A stretch of DNA of 64,000 bases from Sialis fuliginosa (Eukaryota; Arthropoda; Insecta; Megaloptera; Sialidae): contig OY540813.1 in NCBI GenBank assembly GCA_961205875.1, positions 5,489,001 through 5,553,000 on the forward strand. The letters are read 5' to 3'. How positions within the stretch are numbered: the first letter of the stretch is position 1; every line of letters begins with the position of its first letter. A program made the translations under genes and the position numbers. Below the pieces are notes generated by a model. That model did not search any database. It had not been told where the DNA came from and worked only from the letters and a program-made list of their open reading frames with translations. Shown one piece after another: positions 37,301 through 48,953 of the stretch.

Positions 37301-40300
37301 TCTTTAGCAAGAGGAAAGAAGAAATGTGTCAGTTGGAAGTAAATGCATTAAGGATTAATAATAATAATAAATAATGAATAATTTATTTAAATTGGTTTTT
37401 CTGAAGAGCTTTTCAAATTAATATTTCTTATTTAATAATTCAGTAAATATAATATAAATATTTGTAAATTTTCTTGCATTTATTAAAACTGGTTACAAAT
37501 CTTAAATACCAGGACCGGATTTAAATTTCAGGGGCTCTGGACAACTAACTTTAATTCATAAATAATATGTACTTCTTTGCTTCTGCAATTTATTATTTTG
37601 GCTTTTTTTAACCCTCTAAAAACACAGAAACATTAAAAATATCTTATTTTTAAAACGTTTTTGTATAAAACATTTTGTTTGTGGTCCATGAGTGGCTGCT
37701 CTAAAAGATATAAAATATACAGTTTGGTCCAGAAAAAAGTGTATAGTAAATGATATTTAAAAAAAATGGAATGATTCAAAAATCATTATTTAAAATTTAA
37801 TTCTTGTCTCTATTTTGTAAAAGAGAAAAGATGTTGAAAATATCAATTGTAAATTTTCTTAAATACGGGCCTGCCATAAATAAATTGTTATTAATCTAAA
37901 GCTGGGGCCGGTACCCCTAGTGAATTTTGAATGTGCCCTCACTAAACTCAAGGTTGAGAGATTATAAAGTACCTACAGCCATTTTCTTTACATTTTACAT
38001 TTGGTTTTTTTTTTCATTGTCTATTTATACCTATCGACTATCTGTAAAATATGCCCTCTGGGTAATTTTCAAATGTTGTATTGTGCTTGTATAGACAAAA
38101 GGGTTGCCAACCCCTGATCTAAAGTAATTCTAGTTTCTTAAGTTTTCTAACAGTGAAAGTTCCATCAAAATCAGTTTAGTAATTTTCTTGTCTAGTCTGA
38201 ATAAAACTAACAAACAGACCGACCTATTGCTTGTAAAATGATATATAGATTTAAATCCAAAATATTTTCATTGTACAAAATGCCTACAGATTTATATATT
38301 ATGCAAATATCAGTTATTATTATGATATTTTCTTTATTTTATAGGAGATAACCAAGCCATTGAAACGTGCATCTGATAGTAATCTGCTTAAACCACCTAG
38401 AAAGATTCAAGTGTTGGAGTCACCGTCAACATCTGGTTCAACCAGTCCACCGAGGAAATCCCGGGGAATTGACCTAAACAGCATTTTAGAACGACCAGAC
38501 AACTTGAAAGCCCCTGTAGTAAGTATTTATAAAATTATATTTAAAATTAGTGCACAATTAAGTTTCATTAGTGGTTCTCAAACTTTTTTATGTGAGTAAA
38601 ATAAAAGAAGAAACTTCTTATACGATTATGAATTTTGCTTCCTCGTCACATCCAAAGGATAGGAGGAAGCTATGTGTTCATTTCTGAAAGCAATGGTCTC
38701 CGATTTTATAATTTTAATCTTATTTTACAACAATTTTGCGGAAAATTACCTAATAAAAAACAATTGACAAAAATCATTAAAAAGTATAGATTTCAATCTT
38801 TAAAATGGTTTTGTATTAAATATTTAGTATTTTTATACTATTCGTTGCAACTCTATTTTGTATTTATTTATGTACATTATTACTATAATCACAGTTTTGA
38901 ATACTGCCAATTTTTTTCTAAAAATATTTTGATTTAAATTATTTTGGTGGGTGTATTTTCATATATTACAGATTGTATTTTATTTTCTCAATGCTTAATT
39001 TTTTTTTGGTAACTACCACCAAATGTTTGGCTTGCCTCAAACACCAAAAAAGGTTACTACGGATCTGATTATAAGTATTTTTGTTTATTATCATTTTATC
39101 AAGTTTGCTGTGAAATTTCAACTCAAGTACAATCAGAAATATAAACCGTATACAAATGCGGTAAATACAATACTGAAATGAATCCCATTTCCTATACACA
39201 CTTATATAAATGATGTATTTTTGAGTATCTGCAAACAAATGTCCTGCAAATAAATACAAATAAAAAATGCGTGATTTTTTTTCAAAAAGTTCTATTGTTG
39301 ACAAATCATTGTTGATTGTTGTTATTATTTAATTCAGTTGTTGAATTTGATTTATTTTGTGCTTTGTGTTTGAGGATTATTTTGTACAATAAAAATAATG
39401 AGGAATAAATTGGAGAAAATAAATTTGGTGGTAAGTTTGAACCAAGTCAAGACTATCTGTATTACATTTTTTATCCTACTAAAGAACCGATTATATTTTC
39501 ACATCTTATTATTTCCTCCCCTCAGAGCTGTCACAAGTTCTCAGTGAAGTGCTAAGTGAAAGTTCTTGAAATATAAGTACCAAGTGCTAAGTGAAAGTTC
39601 TTGAAATTGTAGTACTATGTGAAAGTACTTGAAATATAAGTACAAGTACCAACTTTTAAGTGAAAGTTCTTGCAGTTCAAGTACCAATTACTAAGTGAAA
39701 GTACTTGAATTATCAAGTAAATTTTGCTATTTTCAAATGTACTTGAGTACTTCAAGTAGTACTTACTTTACTTGTTAAATTTAAGTATTACATTCAGAAA
39801 GTACTTGAAGTATCAAGTACTTTTTGCTATTTTTAAATATACTTGAAGTACTTTTTTTAAGTATCTAAAATCTTCCTTCCCCCTCTATCCAGAGTAAGTT
39901 CTGAATTCAACACTAAAAACAATCAATTTTTGATTGCACACCCATGGACAATTTCTTGCCAGAGTATTTTTGAAAAATCTGCCAACTCTGGAAGTTGCAA
40001 TTCTGTTAAAATAATTTGTAACTCAGAGTTACTTTTATGTACTTCTTCCCATTGCCAGGACATTTTTGGTAAATGTCTCACTGAGAACTGAGACTAATTT
40101 TTTATTGGTTTTGACCTATTCTCGGTGTTTTTGCATTTGTTGTATAGTAGACAATGCTCTAATAGGGGCTCGCTTTAATTCAGAGATTGTAATTGACAAG
40201 GTCGAAATCACTAACTGACATTTTTATTTCAAATGGTACAGCATGTGGTATGCTTTCTATTAGCACCATTGGACACTTTTATTTATTATTTAAAAAAATG

Positions 40301-42009
40301 GTAATTAAGTTACTATTATTTTTTTTAGTTACCAGTTTTAGTAATAAATGTTACAAAAATCCATTTGATTATATGATCCCTTTTTGAACAATGAAAATTT
40401 TAAATCTGATTGTTTAGATTATGTTGTTTTTTTTCAATAATTACATTATAAATTTTCGCGTGCAAAGGTGGTGCAAAGTACATACTGCAAAGTGTTAATA
40501 GATTATATTATGGTAAGTTATATTTTATAATGTATTAAACCAAATGCGATATAGTTAAATTGAATATGATAGAATATTATGTTAAAAATGAGATAGTCCA
40601 TATTATATTTGAGGTTCTGTAAAGTTTAAAAAATTATTTTATAAGTTGTCTTATATTACCATTAAAATAAAATCAACTATCAAAAAAGTGCACAATTTAG
40701 AAACTAATCAATAAGAAGATACGCATTTGGCAAAATAATAAAAAAATTTTTTTAATTGTAAACAAATATACAGTAGCATAACCGCCTACCATAGCCTATG
40801 GTGACTGCGCACATGCTATTTTGACTTGCCACCAGCAAATCCTCACACAACCACGCAGTGGTGAGCTTTAAGGGGGCTCGCACAAGCCCATTGTTAATAC
40901 ATACATGTATTATTTTTATAAATAAACCATGATATAATTATATATAATTAACATTAATTTAAAAAAATTTAACTATGAGCAAGCTCTTTGTTAAAAATTT
41001 CGTAGCTACACGTCAAATAAACACACATGGTTGTAAAGTACATGAGAGTACAAATATCTAAAATTTATATCTTTCGAGACACAATGAAAATAAAAGTGTT
41101 TGCGGTTCCTGCAGTTTAAATGCCAGCCTTAATATCTTTTTACGAAACATGATATACAATTTCTCACTAGGCATTAGTTGTAAACTAAAAACAGTGTCAA
41201 TAATAAGATAAGAATATGATGTTCGAAATACATTTTAAACTTTGTTGGGCTAGATTTTCAAAATTAATTGTTAATTTCAAATTAACTCATTTATTAACGA
41301 TTTGTGTTTTAGTATTAGATACGAGTTATATGCCTAGTAAATACCTAATAAAATACTTAAATATTGAGTTATGATTACTTAAATTAAAACCTAAATAAGT
41401 ATATCTTAACCACAATAAAACACGTGTTGAGTGACATTGTTTTATTGTGTTTAAGGTGTACATATTTACTTCAGTTATACTATATTACTACACGTGCAAT
41501 TTGTTAATGATCGATAGTGGGTGTGTGAATAAGTATCAGATAAATCGCACAGCTTTTGTGGTGGGTGTGATGTGAAAATAATTGCATTATAAATTAGTTC
41601 ATCCAATTATATAGTGGCAGTCAACGTGTTAATAAGTTTCTTTATTTTATTTTTTGATTTGTATCTACATTATGTTTGTACTACATACAAGTTATTATAT
41701 TTTAAATTCCACTGCAATTCAATTATGACACCTTTTCATTGTAAAATAATAATATGCCAATCATATATAAAACATCTCGGAATATCCTCAATCTAAATGA
41801 ACATATAAATTAATAATTGTTTTTTCTTGTTACAGAAGGAGAGCACCATCAACATTCAGGATTTGTCTACTACAGTCCAGAACAGGAACATCGTTCCATC
41901 AGCTTTAACATTCGGTGTCTTGGGTCTCGGCATCATTGGATCCAATGTCGTGCGTAACCTGGCTAACTCTGGGCATAAAGTTGTTGTTTGGAACAGATCT
42001 AAAGATAAG
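34393..42009 (+). CDS. Glyr1: NDF/GLYR1 (PWWP, 6PGDH-like), 5' seven exons
   Basis: Exons: 34393-34448, 34541-34577, 34962-35038, 35105-35219, 35479-35592, 38345-38518 and 41836-42009. All have GT/AG borders and the frame is kept, giving 249 codons. Residues 12-90 form a PWWP domain (YKIGDLVWAKLKGFSPWPGK; SPWP at 26-29), which reads methylated H3 tails. A basic KKEEKKKPKK linker follows. Residues 216-249 (LTFGVLGLGIIGSNVVRNLA) start the beta-hydroxyacid dehydrogenase-like fold, with the dinucleotide motif GLGIIG at 221-226. GLYR1/NDF helps RNA polymerase II through nucleosomes and its dehydrogenase fold is thought not to be a normal enzyme. The family is about 550-600 aa, so over half the protein is missing. 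Exon 7 ends at a good donor (AAG|GTCAGT), but I found no continuing exon in the remaining 22 kb. The identification is sure; the 3' structure is not. Confidence 0.93.
36105..36276. mobile_element. hAT-type MITE with perfect 8-bp duplication
   Basis: The 172-bp element starts CAGTGATCTCCAAACAG and ends TTTTGGAGACCACTG, with an inverted repeat of about 14 bp. CCTTAGAC flanks both sides (36097-36104 and 36277-36284). It has subterminal runs such as GTACCCCTAAG. It lies inside NDF intron 5 and carries no coding sequence. Confidence 0.92.
36586..36830. mobile_element. pogo/Tigger-like MITE, diverged copy
   Basis: The left end CTGTAGAACCTCTCTTAAAG and the inner block ATAAACCAAAAATAGTTAAA match, in opposite orientation, the element at 48635-48953. 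The right end (about GGGAGGTTGTATTTT) is diverged, so the boundary is approximate. Confidence 0.55.
37065..37195. repeat. Dispersed repeat with ACTACTGAACCGATTTTTAT
   Basis: This repeat shares blocks with 57690-57706 plus 58207-58330: the ACTGAACCGATTTTTATG start, a CAACGTGTTTTGATTT-like block, a GGGTATATAATCATCACGCT block and ACAGCTGAGCAGTAAATA. The copy at 58 kb is interrupted by a TTAA-flanked element and this one is not. Confidence 0.7.
37902..38116. mobile_element. hAT-type MITE with perfect 8-bp duplication
   Basis: The 215-bp element starts CTGGGGCCGGTACCCC and ends GGGTTGCCAACCCCTG. ATCTAAAG flanks both sides (37894-37901 and 38117-38124). The right end matches the familiar CAGGGGTTGGCAACC hAT terminus and the left end is a diverged version. 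It lies inside NDF intron 5. Confidence 0.88.
39530..39860. repeat. Degenerate AAGTACTT-rich tract
   Basis: Many variants of AGTGAAAGTTCTTGAAATAT and AAGTACTTGAAGTATCAAGT occur in both orientations. The tract ends in TCAAGTACTTTTTGCTATTT, which recurs in almost the same form near 42496-42530. Both tracts therefore come from one repeat family, and both lie within or next to NDF introns. Confidence 0.75.
41405..41465. repeat. Dispersed repeat shared with the CZIB intron
   Basis: Second copy of the block at 23955-24030. The shared core is AGTGACATTGTTTTATTGTG followed by TTTAAGGTGTACATA. Confidence 0.5.
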
Positions 42010-42180
42010 GTCAGTTACATTAATTTTTTTTATTTGTTGCGCAATAAATTTTGGAAAAAATGTTCATGTATACAAGGGTGTCTTGTTTGAAAATGTACGG
42101 GCAAATATATTTGGAATTATTGGTTATTGAAAAAAATGATTTACAAGAAATTGAGATAATTACACGTATTCAATGAAAGT

Positions 42181-42545
42181 ACAAGTACCAAGTACTCGGT
42201 GAAAGTATCTAGTACTATTACTATTTACAAATGTACTTTAAGTAAATACTTAAAGTACAAGTACCAAATACTCGGTGAAAGTATCTAGTACTATTACTAT
42301 TTACTAATGTACTTTAAGTAAATATTTAAAGTACAAGTACTAAGTACTTGGTGAAAGTATCTAGTATTATTACCATTTACTAATGTACTTTAAGTAAATA
42401 CTTAAAGTACAAGTACCAAATACTCTGAAAGTATATAGTACTATTACTATCTACTAATATACTTTAACTAAATACTTGACTACTTTAAGTATTTACTTGA
42501 AGTATTAAGTACTTTTTACTATTTTTTAAAAGTACTTTTTAAAGT
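42181..42545. repeat. 76-bp tandem repeat, four copies
   Basis: Units start ACAAGTACCAAGTACTCGGT at 42181, 42257, 42333 and 42409, exactly 76 bp apart, and include AAGTATCTAGTACTATTAC and TGTACTTTAAGTAAATACTT. The fourth is partial and runs into an AGTACTTTTT-rich tail. The regular spacing and low divergence point to recent expansion. It begins 172 bp after NDF exon 7. Confidence 0.9.
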
Positions 42546-43070
42546 ATTTTACAATTAATGGTCAATATAAATTCCTATTAAAAATGATTTCTCAAAAATT
42601 AAAAATGTTTTTGCAGTTTTGAATTTCCATTTTAAAATCCTACAACTTTCATTTGAAACATTTTTTTCAATAATCGATATTTGGTTGTATATTTCAGAAA
42701 GGGATACTCTGTATATAAGTTAATTTTTAATCCAAATTGCTTATAATAGTTTGTTTTTTAAATAAGTATCATACACATACATACGTACCCTTAAAGGTGA
42801 AGGCACTACCATCTATGTCATTAATATATGCGAATGACACAGTTTTTTCACCAGTGACTGTCATCCAAATGTTTTTCAACTATCCAAAAACTTATCAGTT
42901 ATTTTAATGGCTAGATTATCTACATAAATATTATTTAGAAATAATTTAATCTTGATCAGCAATAATATGATTTTGATTATATAACTTCTTGATCAATGAC
43001 TGGAACATTAAAACACGACCTATGCAAATAAAAATGTGAGATGTTTAAATATATTATTATGTATTTAAAC

Positions 43071-43959
43071 CAACGGTGGGCAACCTCCAGCCCGCGAGAT
43101 CTTTAGAAGAAATAATAAATAAATATTTTCAAAAACAAAAATTCGACAGAATAGGATTAGGTTAGTACCTAAAAGGAAAAAGGAAATATGTACAGTTTAA
43201 TTTTCGATATAATTCGTCTTATTTAAATTAAACACTTCTAGAAACATCTTTGTTAGGATGTTTTTAAAAATTTTTTTTAGTTATATTTTTTCGGTCCCAT
43301 TGGCCTATGTTTTAGCTTTGGATCAAAAATTAATTGTCCCAAAATTTCAGACTCATAGATCAAATCTGTGAACGGCGCAAACCGAGTCTTTTCCATTTGA
43401 TTAACATGGAAAAAATTACTTTTTTACTTACGCGTGAATATCTCGTTGAAATTTTTTTTTTTTTTTTTAATTTCTCAGAGCAATATTTTGTAGATAATTA
43501 AGTGCCTAATTCATAAATCCAATAAATTTTAAGAAATGTTTGTTTAAAAATTATCATAAAAATTGGATTTTACTTTTTATGATAATGTTTAAACGAACAT
43601 ATCTTTAAAAATACTATGAATTGAGCGCTTGGGATCTTTTTTGTAAGAAATTTAATTCTCTATGATGTGCTGCTATAAGAAGAAATTAAAATAAATACAT
43701 TTTTCAACGAGATATTCACGTATAAGTAAAAAAGTAATTTTCTCCATGTTAATCAAATGGGAAAAAGACTCGGTTTCCGTCCATGAGTCTGAAATTTTGG
43801 GGCAATTAACTTTTGATCCAAAGCTAAAATATAGGCCAATGGGACCGACAAAACAAAAATAAATATAAAAATCATCCTAGTGTTCATTATTACATCGGTC
43901 CGCGGACAAAATATAAATCTTATTCTGGCCCGTGTTATACAAAAGGTTGCCCACCCCTG
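43071..43959. mobile_element. hAT-like palindromic MITE, about 0.89 kb
   Basis: The ends are CAACGGTGGGCAACC and GGTTGCCCACCCCTG, a close match to the hAT terminus CAGGGGTGGGCAACC. Flanks ATTTAAAC and ATTTATAT agree at 6 of 8 positions, an eroded duplication. Long inner arms mirror each other (GATTAACATGGAAAAAATTA; TTTTTAATCAAATGG-type blocks; AATATCTCGTTGAAA). No transposase is present. Confidence 0.75.
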
Positions 43960-44270
43960 ATTTATATCGTACAAATATGAAGAAATTGTTAATTTTATTA
44001 ATGAAATAATTTACTATTATATAATTTTTATTAAACATTTCTTAACCCATGACAAATAAGACAGCGCTGTAATGCCGCCGCATCGACATCGAGAATTCAA
44101 AGTCAATGAATGAGGCTGGCACTTTAGTAAGCATCAAAACGATTTGAATTCTTAAGGTCGACACAGCTACGTTTAACGTTGTTATTTGCCAAGGCTTTAA
44201 TTAAATAAATAATATTTTATCATCTGTGAAAATATATTCTGTAAGTTTTTTTTTTGTTTTGGTAGACTAA

Positions 44271-44577
44271 TGGCCGGTATTATAAAGGAGTTAGCAAATT
44301 TACTAGCTAGCAAGCACTTTCAAATGAGATATCAAACTTATATGACAGTTCTTTTGGAGTTTATTGATGACTTTGACAAGTTTCGCGCACGCGTTGTAGG
44401 TAAATACCAACGGTATTAAAACAGTTGTGATGTTATGAAAATTATTTTGTACGGTGAAAGATGCCAACTGTGTTACAATTAGTTGAAGTGTCACTGCTCT
44501 AAATTCTATAGATACTAGTACAGAATTAATACCCCATTTGAAAGTAATTGCTAGCTAGCAAATTTTAATACCGGACA
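44271..44577. mobile_element. PIF/Harbinger-like MITE (TAA duplication)
   Basis: The 307-bp element starts TGGCCGGTATTA and ends TAATACCGGACA, with TAA on both sides (44268-44270 and 44578-44580). Inner mirrored blocks include AGCAAATTTACTAGCTAGCA and TTTCAAATG. It is the same pattern as the TTA-flanked element at 8841-9008, though the ends differ. Confidence 0.7.
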
Positions 44578-45214
44578 TAAGAAAATTAATCGTTTTACGT
44601 GTCCGTAGTTTGCGCTATAAAATCATTTATTAATACATTTTTTATTTATTATTATGAAATTAGGTTTTCGCGGTTGGTATTAGATTTGAATTTACTCGAT
44701 ATTTTATTGTCGCGCTTTCTCTTCACTAAAAATGAGGTGCATCTTACAATTATTATGTAAATATTTTTTTCTCAAATATATATTGGCACTTTATAGAACG
44801 CAGCGCCGTTTCGACGCAGCTAACATGCCACTTGTATTGAATCACATATAATAAATTTGCAAAGTCGAAGCGGTCACGGAGACCGTTTCTGTAAAGTGCC
44901 AAAGCTTTATATAGGAAAAAAGTGTTTCTAAAATAAATAAAAAACACGGTTCGTCTTTATACGTATATTTTATTTTTGAGATAACATAATGTTTGTAATA
45001 CAAAATTGTTGTTGGTGATATTCTTTTATTTATACTTACTTTATTTATTGACTCTATTATAATCAATAATTGATATCGTACAAAAATAAATTTAAAACGT
45101 TATCATTATTATAATAAAATATGGTGTTAAAATATATCTATTATTTGAAGTTTTAAATTTAAATTTCATTTAATATGATGGGTCTTTGTTTTTTGGCTCT
45201 GAGTTATACATCAC

Positions 45215-45283
45215 CAGTGGCGTCTTTGTGGTGGGCGAACCGGGCAATCGACCGAGGCTCCAATATTACTAAAGCCGCCTCTG
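45215..45283. mobile_element. Tiny hAT-like MITE
   Basis: The 69-bp unit starts CAGTGGCGTCTTTGTGG and ends AAAGCCGCCTCTG. Flanks TACATCAC and CAGATCAC agree at 6 of 8 positions. A CAGTGGCG start is common among hAT MITEs. It lies within an open frame at 45175-45405, which is therefore unlikely to be a gene. Confidence 0.45.
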
Positions 45284-45535
45284 CAGATCACTGCATTAAC
45301 CCATTAACGTTAAAATATGAATATATATTTTTAAATGATATTTTTGGGGTAATGTATTGGGAATATTTATTATATGTAATATCTGAAAATCAAAATTTTA
45401 TTTAATCAATATTATAATTATTAAAGTACTTATTTCAAAATTTATTTAATATTATAATTCTGCAAACGTAATCTTGTGTTTTTAATTGTAATTAATTTGA
45501 CAATCTTATATTATCGTTTATAACAGACAACAGAC

Positions 45536-45708
45536 TGCAAATACAAATTAGCTCCCAGCTAACGCTACTTATTTTAAGTCGCTGATTTCTACTTAATACG
45601 CATGCGTCAGTCATATGTACGATTTCATTGGCTACATCTGTGAGTGGTTGTCATTTATATTTAATACCTAATAGATAGCGTTAGCTGGGAGCTAATTTGC
45701 ATTTGCAG
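45536..45708. mobile_element. Small inverted-repeat element
   Basis: Arms of about 32 bp: ACAAATTAGCTCCCAGCTAA followed by CGCTA at the left, and TAGCG followed by TTAGCTGGGAGCTAATTTGC at the right. They form a near-perfect inverted repeat separated by about 110 bp. No clear target duplication is seen. Confidence 0.65.
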
Positions 45709-46431
45709 CAAAGCAAATTCTGTATATTACCGAGCATAATTGATATTAAATGACACCTTAGATTAGGTTGAAATAATTATAGTACAGTAGAACTTGAAAT
45801 AACGAATTAATTCGGGTGATACGTATCCGATAAAGCCGAAAGTCCACTGTTATATTATAGTCAAACGCGTATGTTAAAATTAACAAATAAGTTAGTTTAT
45901 CCGTTTATATTTAAAGTGGGTACACGCGGGGCGTGCATTAAATGGTGCGAGAGAATGTTATTTACGTGTTTTTAAGTACCACAGACGTTCCTTAATGTAA
46001 ATGCCCATACTGTTGACCGATCTATACTTTTAACTCGTTCCGTTCCATACTGTAATAAAATTGTTTACCACCTACTTCTAGTTTTTCGACCAATTAAAAG
46101 ATGTTCGTGCGCCGCGCAGTGGGTCTAAAAGTTATCTTCCCTATTCGCTTAAAGTCTTGTTCTAAGAAAAAATATTTTATACAAAAGTTATCGCGTGGTT
46201 TATTGTTCTATGAATAAAAATTATACCATTCCATTTAATAAAAAAAAATGTACACTGAGCGTGCGAAGCGAGCGAAGGAATTTGTATTGATGCCACCTTC
46301 CTCTATACATTAAAAAATAGAGATATTTCTTAATTGAACTTTTTTGATATTATCGATAGTTATTATAGAAATAAATGCCTGTAATAATAATAAGGGTAAT
46401 CGGGTAATTTTATAAATCGTGTATTTATAAA

Positions 46432-46515
46432 ATAAACTGCTTAAATTGCGACAAAAGTTATATAGGACAAACTAGGAGATCGATAAACATTAGATCTAAA
46501 ATACAGCCGGGTTGA
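46432..46515 (+). mobile_element. Penelope-like element fragment (GIY-YIG part)
   Basis: A short frame reads NCLNCDKSYIGQTRRSI, with Cys-x2-Cys and YIGQT. This is the start of the GIY-YIG endonuclease domain that ends the protein of Penelope-like retroelements. Only about 28 codons remain and no reverse transcriptase is seen around it, so it is a degraded relic. A possible tail of the same class is at 2281-2413. Confidence 0.6.
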
Positions 46516-48634
46516 TAAATCCAGGGCAGCTCATCATATGACTACATTAATTAAATCACACAACAGCTAATAATATGTTTTTTATTTGATATCGTTACTT
46601 CATTTGTGAAAATAAAATAGATAAAATGAGAAATTATAATCGATGTTTTGTAATAGTGTACAAACACATCGAATATGAGGAAAATATAGAGACAGGTTTG
46701 TGACGTCACTGGCCGTTTGACTAAATATGACGGATGAATTGTGCTTTACTTATTGTTTGCACATTTAAATTTTGACACCGTTTAAAAATATTTTTTTTAT
46801 TGAAGAAAAAATTGGTAACTTCAATTCATTAGCTTTTTCATATTTAATGGGGTTTTAACTTATAAAAATGCAAGCGAATTGGGTTTCGCTATGTTACTTA
46901 AAACTAAAAAAAATATTAATTTTGTTTTATGATTATTTTCATATTTCAATAATATACGAATTTCGTAATATCAAACTGTCTTACACATTAATGCATAAAA
47001 AGAATGTGTATTGTTCTTCATCCCTGAACTATATTGTCTGTCGCGTATTTCGCAGCACATCGGTTTGTGGAAGTTTTACTTTATATGATAGCTGCATGGG
47101 GTCTACGTGTGGGGTTCTAAACGCTGTTTTTTCTTCTAAAATTTCATGTGTCTGCATCTCTACATATAAGGTTTCATGCTTATCTCAAAATTTAAGATGA
47201 CAACTATTTAATTAAAATTCAAAATTACGTATTTAAAGTGTTAATATGGATTGTATTGAGTACCTAAATTTTGGTTTTATCCATGAACAGTTTTCTAACT
47301 TAAATTTTAATCCGAAAAACACGTTTTAAATTTTTTTTTATCTATCGGTCGGTTTAATTAATTAATAAATTTTCGTGTTTTTTTTTCTGGTCCAATGGAA
47401 AATTGCTATATCATTCCGGTTTTACCGGAAATAGATAGTTTTTTTTATATTTAACTAAAAACCGATTACGTACGTACTCAATTTATGTCGGGCTGTGTGT
47501 CTGTCTGTCCAGCAAACTAGCCGAAAAAACTTGGAAACCGTTGGCTGATGAAAAATTGCTATATCATAATTACTTCCGGTTTTACCGGATATAAAATTTT
47601 ATTGAGATGTCCCGATATGAACATACTAAATTTTATATTAGTCTGTCTGTATGTCTGTCGATCTATCCGGTAAACTAATCGAATGTTCTCAAAAACGGCC
47701 GTAAGATTTTTATTTTATTTAGTGCGTTTTTTCTTGCGTTTGATCGGTGAAAAATTGCTAATTCGACAGCTCTATTCTACATTTTTTTTATGAAGACAAT
47801 GTTTCTTTTATTTTTAATTTAAAGTTAAAAAGCTGTTAGTTTTATTTAGAAGTGGATTATCATGAATAAAACTCGATTGTTAATTCCCTTTGCATGAATA
47901 TTGGGTTAATAATCAAAAAGTCTGTTTTATTAATAAATAAATAGTCTTTATTTAGATCAAACAATTGACATCCATTTTACATAACCACAATGTCTGATGA
48001 ATAGAGACAGCAAAGTTTACCAGCTGTATATACATATAATAATTTGAAAGTGTTCTTCATTTGTACCTCATATCGATATCTGTTATACATATTATATAAA
48101 TAGAGAGGGAATGTCTACTAAGTAAATTAAAAATATTTTTAATTTCAAAGAAAAAATATGTAATTCGAAATACTGAGGTTTTTGTATTTTTATTATTATT
48201 AGGAACATTAATTGTAAAGAAACCTCATATTTTTTCTTTGTATTTTTAAATTTTTTATCATAACGATTGATTTTTTTTAGTAAATAAAAAAAGTTCATAT
48301 TAATTCAGTCATTATTAATAATGATAACATTAAATTTATTAGTAGCTTACATTTTTAAATAATCAATAATTATTTAAACAGTAAATATTATTTAATAATT
48401 TAGACATCCCTTTAATAATACATAGTAATTTCTAAATATTTGCTTACATTGGAATATTGAAAATATAAATAGTTGATATACATGGAAATATCTTTATTTC
48501 TAGACTTGAGATAATTTTTTTCATCAAATACCCTTTCTATAAACCTTTTTACTGGACTATTTTTGAAACTTATTTATTAATTAACTCATTTTTTTAATTC
48601 ATTTGTAATTTAATGAGTCAATTAAATATATATA

Positions 48635-48953
48635 CAGTAAAACCTCTCAAAAAGTATATCTACCATTTAAAAAATATTTTTTTATATACACTAAAACCTT
48701 CCTAAAATTATGCACTCTGGACCTGACAACCTCTCAAAAAGTATATTTCCCCATCTAAAATTCATTCCATGCCACATTAAACTATAAAGTTGTTTAATGT
48801 TTAACAATTTTTGGTTTGTATAATAATAGCATGAGTGTATTATTTTCATATAAAAAGATTTAAACTTATATGAAACTTTAGTGTAGCGTCCAGTGGATGA
48901 GAATACAGGTTTATACATTTAGGGAGTATACTTTAAGAGAGGTTTCATTACTG
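48635..48953. mobile_element. pogo/Tigger-like MITE (TA target)
   Basis: The left end is CAGTAAAACCTCTCAAAAAG and the right end is AGAGAGGTTTCATTACTG, with TA on both sides (48633-48634 and 48954-48955). TA targets and CAGTARAACCTC ends are typical of pogo-type elements. A diverged inverted copy lies at 36586-36830. Confidence 0.75.

Larger units (their letters stand above)
35593..38344 (+). other. NDF intron 5, with three MITEs
   Basis: This 2.75-kb intron holds the hAT-type elements at 36105-36276 and 37902-38116, the pogo-like element near 36586-36830 and an old dispersed repeat at 37065-37195. The rest is AT-rich without structure. No coding content. Confidence 0.7.
38519..41835 (+). other. 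NDF intron 6
   Basis: 3.3 kb. It contains a degenerate AAGTACTT-rich tract (39530-39860) and the dispersed repeat at 41405-41465 that is shared with the CZIB intron. Small open frames (for example 38635-38937) are AT-rich and unrelated to any family I know. Confidence 0.6.

Noticed and set aside
42010-42090. Read-through of NDF exon 7 as its true C-terminus
   Set aside because: The added residues are AT-driven and unlike the family, and a strong donor sits at the conserved exon end; kept only as an isoform possibility.
45175-45405. 76-codon open frame with Trp-rich start
   Set aside because: It spans a tiny hAT-like MITE and matches neither NDF nor any family I know.
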